NCBI GenBank assembly: GCA_949296415.1
Contig: CASFQC010000019.1
Span: forward strand, 1-36,701
Direction: 5' to 3'
Length of the DNA: 36,701 nucleotides
Source of the DNA: an uncultured Bacteroides sp.
Lineage (GTDB): Bacteria; Bacteroidota; Bacteroidia; Bacteroidales; Bacteroidaceae
Shown here one piece after another: positions 25,556-33,261 of the stretch (position 1 is the stretch's first letter; every line of letters begins with the position of its first letter). Both the position numbers and the translations under genes were made by a program. The notes below the pieces were generated by a model. That model was given only the letters and a program-made list of their open reading frames with translations. It was not told the DNA's origin and ran no database searches.

Positions 25556-27424
25556 TCAACGGCTGAAGACAAATCCCCTGAACGTACCCTTCAAGTCAGG
25601 ACCGAAATAGAAACCCGGCTGGGTAGGCTGGTTGTAGCCCACATTCTCGGTAACTATACTGAGACGATAGACAGGATCCTCCAGAAATGTATGGAAACGG
25701 TAAGGCGTGGGAATGCCTGTCACGTAAAGACGCAAGGAACGGTTGTCAGCAGTACGCACCAGCACCTCCTCACGCCAGTCGCCCACCAGGTCGGCCTGCA
25801 GGCAAGGCGTGGCTTTGGTGCCGTTGTTGGAGTCACAACCGTCAAAACGGGCAATGACCTCGCAACGTTTCCTATGCCAGTCGTACTTGCTTATGCAGTT
25901 CTTGTCCAGCAGCTCGCGCAACAGGTCGCCGTCCCACCACACAGCCATGTTGACCGGCAGTCCGGGCACTTGCTCCGCTATGACTTCTCCCCGGAATCCG
26001 CGCAATCCGCCCGAAGCCGACGACCACATCTCCACACCGGGATGGCACGGAGTTATGTCGGCAGCCATGCACCGGCCCACATCGGTATGTGCCGGAATCT
26101 GGAACAGTATCTTGCCCGTAGCCGCATCGCGCAAAGTACTTCCGTCCCGCCGGTTCTCATGGCAAGCCCATACCTGCAGTCCGGAATGATTCGGGTCGAA
26201 CTGTGTGAGGTGCAACGCGTCACCATGTCCCAATCCGGTGGAATACAGTCCCTTCCCGTCGTGATCTATTGTACACGATCCGTAGACTATCTCGTCGCAT
26301 CCGTCCCCGTCCACATCCGCCACACGCAAATTGTGGTTGCCCTGTCCGGCATAAGCGCCGTTCCCGGGAGTGTCGCTGTCGAACACCCACCGTTGCCTCA
26401 GCGTCTCCCCATCCCAGTCGAATGCGGCCAGCACGATTCTGGTATAATATCCGCGACACATCACCACACTGGGTCTCCGGCCATCCAGATAAGCCACACA
26501 AGCCAGATATCGGTCACTCCTATTGCCCCAACTGTCGCCCCAACCCTTCGGGTCCCCGCGCGGCGGCACATATCCGGTGGTATGCAAGGCTGCGCCTGTC
26601 CTTCCGTCGAACACCGTAAGATATTCGGGTCCGGAGAGTATGCGTCCTTGGTTTTTCCCCGTCTCACGGTAGTCGGCATTTCCGTCACCAATCACCTTCC
26701 CGCATCCGTCTACAGTGCCGTCTGCGGTCTTCATCACGACCTCGGCCTGTCCGTCTCCGTCCAGGTCATAGACCATGAACTGCGTGTAGTGTGCCCCGGC
26801 CCTGATGTTCTTCCCCAAGTCAATGCGCCAGAGCTTTTCCCCGTCCAGGCGGTAACAGTCTATGTACACATTGCCTGTATATCCGTTGTGCGCGTTGTCG
26901 TGCGCGTTTGAAGGGTCCCATTTCAATATAATCTCATACATGCCGTCTCCATCCACATCACCTGCGGATGCGTCATTCGGACTATAGGTATAGGTTTCTC
27001 CGGCAGGTGTGACGCCGCCTTCCGGCCGGTCAAGAGGAATGTCCAGATAACCCGACGGAGCATTCTCGGGCAAGAGGTAATCGGCGCCGCCAGTTTCCTT
27101 TCCTCGTATTACAGGCCTCACCGTGTAGCGTGCCGCCTCCAGTCCGTCATAAGCATCAAGGTAGAAAGTGGCTTCTCCGGCAGGGATATGGGCTATCTCT
27201 CTTCCGTTACGGTAGAGGTTGAACGCCACATCCATATCGTCCGACGAAAGGTAACGCCACGACACGGCCACTTGTCCCGAATCTTGCCGCACGGCTACCA
27301 GACCGCGTCCCAACCGTTCGTGCCACAAGTGTTCCCTATAGTACCCGGACTGGGCCATGCCGTTCATGCCCGTCAGACAGAGCATGAGTGTCAGCGTCCA
27401 TTTGCCAAATATTCTCATAAGCAT
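25556..27424 (-). CDS. Rhamnogalacturonan lyase, polysaccharide lyase family 11
   Basis: Predicted extracytoplasmic lyase that cuts the rhamnogalacturonan I backbone of pectin by beta-elimination at the alpha-1,4 bond between rhamnose and galacturonate. The 622-residue protein has a signal peptide (ending NGMAQ), a short N-terminal beta domain (about 25-125), then an eight-bladed propeller-like body with repeated calcium-binding D-x-D-x-D-G loops: D-V-D-G-D-G-M, D-L-D-G-D-G-Q and D-V-D-G-D-G-C are all visible. These, and the W-G-D-S-W-G-N-R-S-D-R block, fit PL11 (YesW/YesX-like). Two close in-frame starts exist at 27424 and 27418; both give the same signal peptide. Relation to the downstream rhamnose operon is functional, not physical: about 3 kb and two other genes separate them. 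Confidence 0.93.
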   Translation of the reverse strand: MLMRIFGKWTLTLMLCLTGMNGMAQSGYYREHLWHERLGRGLVAVRQDSGQVAVSWRYLSSDDMDVAFNLYRNGREIAHIPAGEATFYLDAYDGLEAARYTVRPVIRGKETGGADYLLPENAPSGYLDIPLDRPEGGVTPAGETYTYSPNDASAGDVDGDGMYEIILKWDPSNAHDNAHNGYTGNVYIDCYRLDGEKLWRIDLGKNIRAGAHYTQFMVYDLDGDGQAEVVMKTADGTVDGCGKVIGDGNADYRETGKNQGRILSGPEYLTVFDGRTGAALHTTGYVPPRGDPKGWGDSWGNRSDRYLACVAYLDGRRPSVVMCRGYYTRIVLAAFDWDGETLRQRWVFDSDTPGNGAYAGQGNHNLRVADVDGDGCDEIVYGSCTIDHDGKGLYSTGLGHGDALHLTQFDPNHSGLQVWACHENRRDGSTLRDAATGKILFQIPAHTDVGRCMAADITPCHPGVEMWSSASGGLRGFRGEVIAEQVPGLPVNMAVWWDGDLLRELLDKNCISKYDWHRKRCEVIARFDGCDSNNGTKATPCLQADLVGDWREEVLVRTADNRSLRLYVTGIPTPYRFHTFLEDPVYRLSIVTENVGYNQPTQPGFYFGPDLKGTFRGFVFSR

Positions 27425-27521
27425 ATCTTTATAACCTGTCCCCCTTCCGACCCGTCACGCTCCTCCGGTTGCCAAACGCCACAGTCCGGACCGTCTCCGT
27501 ACATCAGAAAGGCAATCTCCA

Positions 27522-27529
27522 CAAAAATA
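27522..27529 (-). promoter_or_regulatory. Putative -7 box of the PL11 gene
   Basis: On the minus strand this is TATTTTTG, a full TAnnTTTG match, about 98 bases before the PL11 start in a 206-base gap. The -33 region is not recognisable. Confidence 0.4.
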
Positions 27530-27630
27530 GCGTTTTCTCCTGTCACTTGGCACATATCTCTGGCTTTTCTCCAAGAGGCGGCCTGCACAGAGTGGCAGTA
27601 CCCGCTCTTTACCAGCCGCCTCACCTTCCG

Positions 27631-28656
27631 TCATATCCATGCCATGAGCCGGTCCACATCCTCATCTCTGGTGGCCCAGCCTGTGACGAAACGCACCACG
27701 CTTTCCTTCTCGCCCCGCGCGCCCCACAACTCGAAAGAGACATGGGCAGACAGGCGGTCAATCACCTCATTCGGCAAACAGACAAACTGCTGATTGGTAG
27801 GCGAGTCAATGTAAAGCCTGTAGCCTTTCGCCACAAAAGCCTGTTTCAGCTTCAATGCCAGACGGATGGCATGACTCCCTATACGGAAATAAAGTCCGTC
27901 GGCAAACAGGGTTTCAAACTGCACGCCCAGCAACCGTCCCTTGGCCAACAAGGCGCCATGCTGCTTGACGAGCGTGAAGAAATGAGGCAGAAGGGAAGGT
28001 CTGGAGCAGACCACCGCCTCGCCAAACAAGGCGCCGACCTTTGTACCCCCTATGTAAAACACATCGCACAAACGGGCAACGTCTTCCAGCGTGACATCCG
28101 TGTCCCCGGCAGCCAGGCCGTAGCCCAGGCGTGCGCCGTCCAGATAGAGCGGAATGCCCGCCCCCGCACAAACGCGGGCCAGTCCTTCCAGCTCATCCAG
28201 GGTGTAGAGGGTACCATATTCCGTGGGGTGCGATATGTAGACCATGCCCGGAGCCACCATATGCCCGCAGGTCTCGTCGCGATAGAACCGGCTGATGTAA
28301 TCCTCCACTTCTCCGGCCGACAGCTTGCCCTCGTGCGAGGGAAGAACCAGCACCTTGTGCCCGGTAGCCTCGACGGCTCCCGCCTCGTGTACGTTGATGT
28401 GGGCACTCTCGGCGGCCAGCACTCCTTCGTGGTGCGACAGGAGAGCATCGATAACGGTGGCGTTGGTCTGCGTCCCACCCACCAGAAAGTGCACCATACC
28501 ATCCGTCAGGCCGCAGGCCCGGAGGATAAGTTCTCTGGCATGTGCGGTATAGGCATCGGTTCCATACCCCGGAGTCTGTTCCATATTGGTTTCCACAAGG
28601 CGGCGCATCACCTCAGGATGCGCCCCTTCCATGTAGTCTGTGTCAAAGTGTAGCAT
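27631..28656 (-). CDS. Threonine aldolase family PLP enzyme
   Basis: Predicted PLP-dependent enzyme of the beta-eliminating lyase/threonine aldolase family, likely cleaving L-threonine or L-allo-threonine to glycine and acetaldehyde. The 341-residue protein has the family landmarks: the opening D-T-D-Y segment, G-G-T-Q-T-N at 60-65 for cofactor phosphate, His86 in E-S-A-H-I stacking on the ring, the cofactor Asp in L-D-G-A-R-L (about 173), and the Schiff-base Lys206 in Y-I-G-G-T-K-V-G-A. Length is normal for low-specificity L-threonine aldolase (LtaE). The distinction from related aldolases cannot be made from sequence alone. It is read on the minus strand before the PL11 gene, with a 206-base gap and separate -7 boxes, so the two are probably separate units. 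Confidence 0.9.
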   Translation of the reverse strand: MLHFDTDYMEGAHPEVMRRLVETNMEQTPGYGTDAYTAHARELILRACGLTDGMVHFLVGGTQTNATVIDALLSHHEGVLAAESAHINVHEAGAVEATGHKVLVLPSHEGKLSAGEVEDYISRFYRDETCGHMVAPGMVYISHPTEYGTLYTLDELEGLARVCAGAGIPLYLDGARLGYGLAAGDTDVTLEDVARLCDVFYIGGTKVGALFGEAVVCSRPSLLPHFFTLVKQHGALLAKGRLLGVQFETLFADGLYFRIGSHAIRLALKLKQAFVAKGYRLYIDSPTNQQFVCLPNEVIDRLSAHVSFELWGARGEKESVVRFVTGWATRDEDVDRLMAWI

Positions 28657-28684
28657 AATGTGTCTTGATTGGAAAAAACCGTTG

Positions 28685-28692
28685 CAAAAATA
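28685..28692 (-). promoter_or_regulatory. Putative -7 box of the threonine aldolase gene
   Basis: On the minus strand this is TATTTTTG, a full TAnnTTTG match, 28 bases before the start codon. No clear -33 box. Confidence 0.5.
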
Positions 28693-28767
28693 GGCAAAAG
28701 ACGCGAGTATTCACGGCAGACGGGCAGGATTAAGAGCCTGTTCAAATTTTGCTCAGTACAGTTTTGA

Positions 28768-28793
28768 GATGTTTTTCCGAGGATGTTTTTCCG
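28768..28793 (+). repeat. Short direct repeat, two copies
   Basis: The 12-base word GATGTTTTTCCG occurs twice 14 bases apart (28768-28779 and 28782-28793). It sits just upstream of the hairpin tandem repeats. Function unknown; could be replication slippage. Confidence 0.6.
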
Positions 28794-28845
28794 TTGTCAT
28801 GAGGAACAGCACCTTTTTTCACTGGTCAGCACACTGTATATCAAC

Positions 28846-28955
28846 AGTTTCCTGCGAACGGACTCACAGCTTCCTGCGAATGGGTCCGCAGCTTCCTGTG
28901 AACGGATTCACAGCAGGCTGCGGACGGTTCCGCACCGGACTGCGTACAGGCACGC
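28846..28955 (+). repeat. Five-unit 22-bp tandem repeat of imperfect hairpins
   Basis: Five consecutive 22-base units begin at 28846, 28868, 28890, 28912 and 28934. Units 1-3 share a core of the type CTGYGAAYGG; units 4 and 5 are more diverged. Each unit tends to be self-complementary: unit 3 pairs CTGTGAA with TTCACAG perfectly, unit 4 pairs TGCGGA with TCCGCA, and unit 5 pairs TGCGT with ACGCA. The arm sequences change while pairing is kept, whereas units 1 and 2 have one mismatch each. It has no spacers and is not a CRISPR. Confidence 0.75.
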
Positions 28956-29022
28956 ACCGGACCAGAGTTTTTTCAGTCCTGACCGGAAGCCACGGATGGA
29001 TGTAAAGTCTGTGACTATTTCG

Positions 29023-29030
29023 TAACTTTG
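29023..29030 (+). promoter_or_regulatory. Putative -7 box of the DUF1848 gene
   Basis: TAACTTTG matches TAnnTTTG about 95 bases before the start at 29126. No convincing -33 box. Confidence 0.4.
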
Positions 29031-29125
29031 TCCCGTGCAGACATTACCCCCGGATGCTTTCCTGCCACGCCAGGAGGTAATCCTTATCAAGGACAGAATA
29101 TATCAAGGAAATTGGCAAGACGAAT

Positions 29126-30073
29126 ATGATTATCAACACAGGAGGACGGACAGACACCGTCAACTATTACAGCGACTGGCTGCTGAACAGGTTTCGTGAA
29201 GGTTACGTTTATGCACGAAACCCCATGTTTCCCAAGCACATTGTACGCTACCGGCTCACGCCCGACGTGGTGGACTGCGTGGTATTCTGCTCCAAGAACT
29301 ACCGCCCCATCCTGCCGCGTATCAGCGAAATCACCGACCGCTTCAACGTGTTCTGCCACTACACCATCACCGCCTATGGCAAGGACATCGAGCCGAATGT
29401 GCCCGGCATTGGTGAAAGTATCGGCACCTTGATAGAATTGTCGGAAAAAGTCGGCAAGGAACGGGTGACATGGCGGTACGACCCCGTATTGCTGGCCGGC
29501 AACTATACCATCGCCCATCACCTGCAAACCTTCGACCGCATGGCCCGGCAACTGGCTCCGCACGTTGCCTTCTGCATCTTCAGTTTCGTGGAAATGTACA
29601 AGCGGTTGAAAACCAATATGCCCGAACTTATCCCCCTGACCGGTGCCGACAAGGAAACGTTGGCAGAAGGCATGGGGCGCATCGCCGCCCGTTACGGATT
29701 GCCCCTGCAAACCTGCGGCACGGCAGACAGCTACGAACGGTACGGCATCCGCCGGTCGGGTTGCATGACCACCGCCATCCTTGGCAAAGCCCTCGGCTGC
29801 CAGTTCAAAAAGATGGCGCACAAAGGCACCCGTATCGGTTGCAGCTGTATGCCCACCCGTGACATCGGGGCATATGACACCTGCCCCAACGGTTGCAAAT
29901 ATTGCTACGCCAACAAGAAACCGGAACTTGCCTGGGAAAACTACAAGCTGCACGACCCCGAATCACCGTTGTTGTTGGGACATATCGGGCCGGACGACAT
30001 TGTAAAGGAAGGAAGTCAGACGAGTTTCATTGTCCGTCCAACACCCCAACCGCTATTTGCGGACACGGATTGA
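29126..30073 (+). CDS. DUF1848 family protein with C-terminal CX3CX2C motif
   Basis: A 315-residue soluble protein recognised as the DUF1848 family, whose function is unknown. Visible traits: an opening I-I-N-T-G-G-R-T-D, a V-D-C-V-V-F-C-S-K-N-Y block near residue 50, W-R-Y-D-P-V at 116-121, and a C-terminal cysteine cluster. The last part contains C-x-C at 239-241 and then Cys253, Cys257 and Cys260, spaced CX3CX2C and followed by Y-A-N-K. That spacing is the classic radical-SAM cluster motif, but here it lies in the last fifth of the protein instead of near the start. An iron-sulfur, possibly permuted radical-SAM enzyme is an inference. Ile codons are nearly all AUC/AUU, unlike genes to the left. 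The gene stands alone. Confidence 0.82.
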   Translation: MIINTGGRTDTVNYYSDWLLNRFREGYVYARNPMFPKHIVRYRLTPDVVDCVVFCSKNYRPILPRISEITDRFNVFCHYTITAYGKDIEPNVPGIGESIGTLIELSEKVGKERVTWRYDPVLLAGNYTIAHHLQTFDRMARQLAPHVAFCIFSFVEMYKRLKTNMPELIPLTGADKETLAEGMGRIAARYGLPLQTCGTADSYERYGIRRSGCMTTAILGKALGCQFKKMAHKGTRIGCSCMPTRDIGAYDTCPNGCKYCYANKKPELAWENYKLHDPESPLLLGHIGPDDIVKEGSQTSFIVRPTPQPLFADTD

Positions 30074-30262
30074 TGCAATTTGTAATCCGCATATAAGTGG
30101 AGAGTCTCTATCGGCATAAAAACGGCCTCCATATGAGACCATACGCAAAACTATCATCAGAATGAATGATGTTTTAAAACTTTTGTGTAGCTTTGCGGAA
30201 GTATATTCCGGATGCATATCGGCTACGATTTTCTCATATCGGTCAAGTGCTGTTTCCCCCAT
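30053..30262 (-). pseudogene. Possible gene remnant opposite the rhamnose operon leader
   Basis: A 69-codon minus-strand frame. Its first 35 or so residues, beginning M-G-E-T-A-L-D-R-Y-E-K-I, look protein-like, with an AAGGAG three bases before the ATG and an open frame reaching back to a stop near 30310. The rest is not protein-like, and it overlaps the end of DUF1848. It matches no family known to me; either a decayed fragment or chance. Confidence 0.2.
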
Positions 30263-30404
30263 CTCCTTAATGTGTGGTAAGGTCTCACCAAAGGCACTGG
30301 AGTCCGGCCCTTAGCTTATTCCATCATGCTATACAATATACAACTTACTATTAACCAACAAACTAATATAAAAGAACAACAGAATACTAATACTGCTAAA
30401 ACTA
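30074..30404. other. Leader and promoter region of the rhamnose operon
   Basis: About 331 bases without a firm gene on the plus strand. A -7 box match lies at 30188-30195, and the last 80 bases are very A/T-rich. In B. thetaiotaomicron the rhamnose operon is switched on by the AraC-type regulator RhaR; a binding site is expected in this stretch but no clear operator repeat could be picked out by eye. Confidence 0.5.
30188..30195 (+). promoter_or_regulatory. Candidate -7 box of the rhamnose operon
   Basis: TAGCTTTG matches TAnnTTTG, 210 bases before the rhamnulokinase start, which would give a long leader. There is no -33 TTTG at proper spacing, as expected for an activator-dependent promoter. 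A nearer start site without this motif is possible. Confidence 0.35.
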
Positions 30405-31880
30405 ATGACAGAATGCTTTTTCGCCGTTGACCTCGGAGCTACCAGCGGGCGTACCATTATAGGCTCTTTCACTCAAGAAGGACTGATAACAGAAGAAATG
30501 AACCGTTTCCCCAATCATCTCATTGAGACGGGAGGGCACTTCTATTGGGACATTTACGGACTTTACTGCAATATTCTCGAAGGGTTGAAGCGGGCTGCAG
30601 CCCGTCAGGACATTGAAATCACCTCCATTGGTATTGACACGTGGGGCGTGGATTTCGTGTGCGTGGGCAAGGACGGAAGCCTGCTGCGCCAGCCTTATTC
30701 GTACCGCGACCCGCATACCGAAGGCGCACCCGAGAAGTATTTCGAACGGGTGCCGCGCAGAAGGGTATATGAACTGACCGGCATCCAGGTGATGAACTTC
30801 AATTCGCTTTTCCAACTTGACGCGATGCTCCGCCGTAAGGACAGTGCACTGGAGGCTGCCGATAAAATCCTCTTCATCCCCGACGCGCTCAGCTATATGC
30901 TGACGGGCGAAATGGTGTGCGAATACACCATCGCTTCTACCTCCCAGCTGGTAAACGCGAGCACGCGCCGTCTGGAACCGGAATTGCTGAAAAGCCTGAA
31001 TCTGGGCGAAGATAAATTCGGACGTTTTGTCTATCCGGGCGAAACGATAGGAACGCTTACCGAAGAGGTGCGACGCATCACGGGGCTTGGAGCAGTGCCT
31101 GTCATTGCGGTGGCAGGACACGACACGGCGTCGGCAGTGGCTGCGGTTCCGGCACAGAACAAGAATTTCGCTTACCTGAGTAGCGGGACATGGTCGCTGA
31201 TGGGAGTGGAAACTGAAGCCCCCATCATCAACGCCGATACCGAAGCCTTGAATTTCACGAACGAAGGCGGTGTGAACGGCACCATCCGCTTGCTGAAGAA
31301 CATTTGCGGCATGTGGCTCTTAGAGCGTTGCCGTGCCGGATGGGGCAAGACGTCCTATCCCGAACTGATAGCCGAAGCGAATGCCAGCGAGCCTTTCCGC
31401 AACCTGATAGCACCCGATGACCCTGTATTCGCTAATCCGGCGGATATGGAAGAAGCCATCAAGAACTATTGCACGGCACACAGGCAACCCGCCATTGAGA
31501 CACGTGGCCAAACCGTGCGCTGCATCTTCGAGAGCCTCGCCCTGCGCTACCGTCAGGTGTTGAAGGACCTGCAACGTTTGTCGCCCAATCCTATAGAGGC
31601 ACTCCACGTTATCGGAGGCGGAAGCCGGAACGAATTGCTGAACCAATGGACGGCAAACGCCATCGGCATACCCGTCATTGCCGGGCCGTCGGAAGCCACC
31701 GCCGTGGGCAACATCATGATTCAGGCACTGGCGGCAGGAAAGGCGACGGATATCCGGTCGATGCGCCGTTTCGTGAGCCAAACCATCCCGCTCAAGACGT
31801 ACCAGCCAGAGTATAAGGAGGCATGGGAAGCGGCTTATCTGCAATTTAAGGCCATGACGCAATGGGATAATAAGAGGTAA
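30405..31880 (+). CDS. rhaB: Rhamnulokinase
   Basis: Cytoplasmic FGGY-family sugar kinase that phosphorylates L-rhamnulose to L-rhamnulose 1-phosphate, the second step of rhamnose breakdown. The 491-residue protein opens with the ATP phosphate-binding loop D-L-G-A-T-S-G-R (9-16). It has the I-D-T-W-G-V-D segment (77-83), the catalytic base Asp240 in G-H-D-T-A-S-A-V, a G-T-W-S-L-M-G loop about 20 residues later, and the C-terminal G-G-G-S-R-N adenosine-binding loop. These are characteristic of RhaB. It is first in a run with isomerase, permease and aldolase; the gap to the isomerase is 107 bp. In B. thetaiotaomicron the same gene is named rhaK. Confidence 0.96.
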   Translation: MTECFFAVDLGATSGRTIIGSFTQEGLITEEMNRFPNHLIETGGHFYWDIYGLYCNILEGLKRAAARQDIEITSIGIDTWGVDFVCVGKDGSLLRQPYSYRDPHTEGAPEKYFERVPRRRVYELTGIQVMNFNSLFQLDAMLRRKDSALEAADKILFIPDALSYMLTGEMVCEYTIASTSQLVNASTRRLEPELLKSLNLGEDKFGRFVYPGETIGTLTEEVRRITGLGAVPVIAVAGHDTASAVAAVPAQNKNFAYLSSGTWSLMGVETEAPIINADTEALNFTNEGGVNGTIRLLKNICGMWLLERCRAGWGKTSYPELIAEANASEPFRNLIAPDDPVFANPADMEEAIKNYCTAHRQPAIETRGQTVRCIFESLALRYRQVLKDLQRLSPNPIEALHVIGGGSRNELLNQWTANAIGIPVIAGPSEATAVGNIMIQALAAGKATDIRSMRRFVSQTIPLKTYQPEYKEAWEAAYLQFKAMTQWDNKR

Positions 31881-31987
31881 AGGAAGCAAAGTCTGAAAAG
31901 GAGCTGAAGTCAATGCATCTATTTGTTCCGTGAAACCTCTTACACACTTTAACGCTTTTCATTCATTAACATAAAAACAATATCATC

Positions 31988-33244
31988 ATGAAAGAAGATT
32001 TGGTAAACAAAGCGTATGAAATCGCAAAAGAACGTTATGCCGCTGTAGGCGTAGATATAGAAAAAGCAATGGAAGCCATGCAGAATTTCCATCTTTCTTT
32101 ACACTGCTGGCAGGCAGATGACGTGATTGGTTTCGAAACAGGAGCAGGCACGTTGACGGGCGGTATCCAGACCACCGGTAATTATCCGGGCCGTGCGCGC
32201 AACATTGACGAATTACGCCAGGATATCTTAAAAGCGGCTTCGTACATTCCGGGAACTCACCGCTTGAACCTGCACGAAATTTATGGAGATTTCAAGGGCG
32301 AACCTGTAGACCGCGACCAAGTGGAACCGCATCATTTCCAAAGCTGGATGGACTGGAGCAAGGAACACAACATGAAGCTTGATTTCAACTCGACTTCTTT
32401 CTCTCATCCGAAGAGCGGAAGCCTGACGTTGGCCAACCCAGATGAAGGCATACGCCAGTTCTGGATTGAACACACCAAACGCTGCCGTGCCGTGGCAGAA
32501 GCGATGGGCGAAGCACAAGGCGACCCGTGTATCATGAACCTTTGGGTGCACGACGGAAGCAAGGACATCACCGTGAACCGGATGAAGTACCGCGAATTGC
32601 TGAAAGACTCGCTTGACCAGATTTTTGCAACCGAATACAAGAACATGAAAGACTGCATCGAATCGAAAGTGTTCGGTATCGGGCTGGAAAGCTATACCGT
32701 AGGTTCGAATGACTTCTACATTGGCTACGGCGTGCAGCACAACAAGATGATTACCCTTGATACGGGTCACTTCCATCCGACAGAAAGCGTTGCCGACAAG
32801 GTTTCCTCACTCTTGCTCTACGTGCCCGAACTGATGTTACACGTAAGCCGTCCTATCCGTTGGGACTCCGACCACGTGACGATTATGGACGACCCGACGT
32901 TGGAACTCTTCCAAGAAATCGTACGCTGCAACGCACTGGACCGCATACACTACGGACTCGACTATTTCGACGCTTCCATCAACCGCATCGGCGCATACGT
33001 TGTGGGCAGCCGTGCGGCACAGAAATGTATGCTCCGTGCCCTCCTTGAACCACTCGCACTACTCCGCCAATACGAGGCCAACGGCCAGTTGTTCGAACGC
33101 CTTGCCCTGCTGGAAGAAGCAAAGGCATTGCCTTGGAACGCCGTATGGGACATGTTCTGCCTGAAGAACGACGTGCCCGTAGGCGAAACATTCATTTCCG
33201 AAGTGGAGAAATATGAGGCTGAAGTCACCCTGAAACGCAACTGA
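31988..33244 (+). CDS. rhaA: L-rhamnose isomerase
   Basis: Cytoplasmic metal-dependent isomerase that converts L-rhamnose to L-rhamnulose, the first catabolic step. The 418-residue protein matches the known length of about 420. Visible family traits are the N-terminal S-L-H-C-W-Q-x-D-D-V segment (37-46) with E55-T-G, G-I-Q-T-T-G-N-Y-P-G-R, a T-L-D-T-G-H-F-H-P-T-E metal-site block at roughly 256-266, the R-P-I-R-W-D-S-D-H-V block following it, and F-D-A-S-I-N-R-I-G-A near the C-terminal third. It is followed after 17 bp by the permease. In B. thetaiotaomicron the gene is named rhaI, and rhaA there means the aldolase. Confidence 0.97.
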   Translation: MKEDLVNKAYEIAKERYAAVGVDIEKAMEAMQNFHLSLHCWQADDVIGFETGAGTLTGGIQTTGNYPGRARNIDELRQDILKAASYIPGTHRLNLHEIYGDFKGEPVDRDQVEPHHFQSWMDWSKEHNMKLDFNSTSFSHPKSGSLTLANPDEGIRQFWIEHTKRCRAVAEAMGEAQGDPCIMNLWVHDGSKDITVNRMKYRELLKDSLDQIFATEYKNMKDCIESKVFGIGLESYTVGSNDFYIGYGVQHNKMITLDTGHFHPTESVADKVSSLLLYVPELMLHVSRPIRWDSDHVTIMDDPTLELFQEIVRCNALDRIHYGLDYFDASINRIGAYVVGSRAAQKCMLRALLEPLALLRQYEANGQLFERLALLEEAKALPWNAVWDMFCLKNDVPVGETFISEVEKYEAEVTLKRN

Positions 33245-33261
33245 TGGAATCCTGATAACCT

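Larger units (their letters stand above)
28657..29125. other. Non-coding spacer with repeats between divergent genes
   Basis: About 469 bases separating the minus-strand aldolase from the plus-strand DUF1848 gene. It holds a promoter for each direction, a 14-bp-period direct repeat and a 22-bp tandem repeat array followed by a short T run. Small frames crossing the array are not protein-like. Confidence 0.7.

Noticed and set aside
27415-27624. 69-codon minus-strand ORF between the PL11 and aldolase genes
   Set aside because: It overlaps the PL11 start, shows no motif and covers the presumed PL11 promoter.
28846-28955. CRISPR array
   Set aside because: The units follow each other directly with no unique spacers, units are only 22 bp and no cas genes are near.
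28783-29025. 80-codon ORF across the tandem repeats
   Set aside because: The frame is kept open by the repeat composition; the peptide has no domain and no ribosome binding site.
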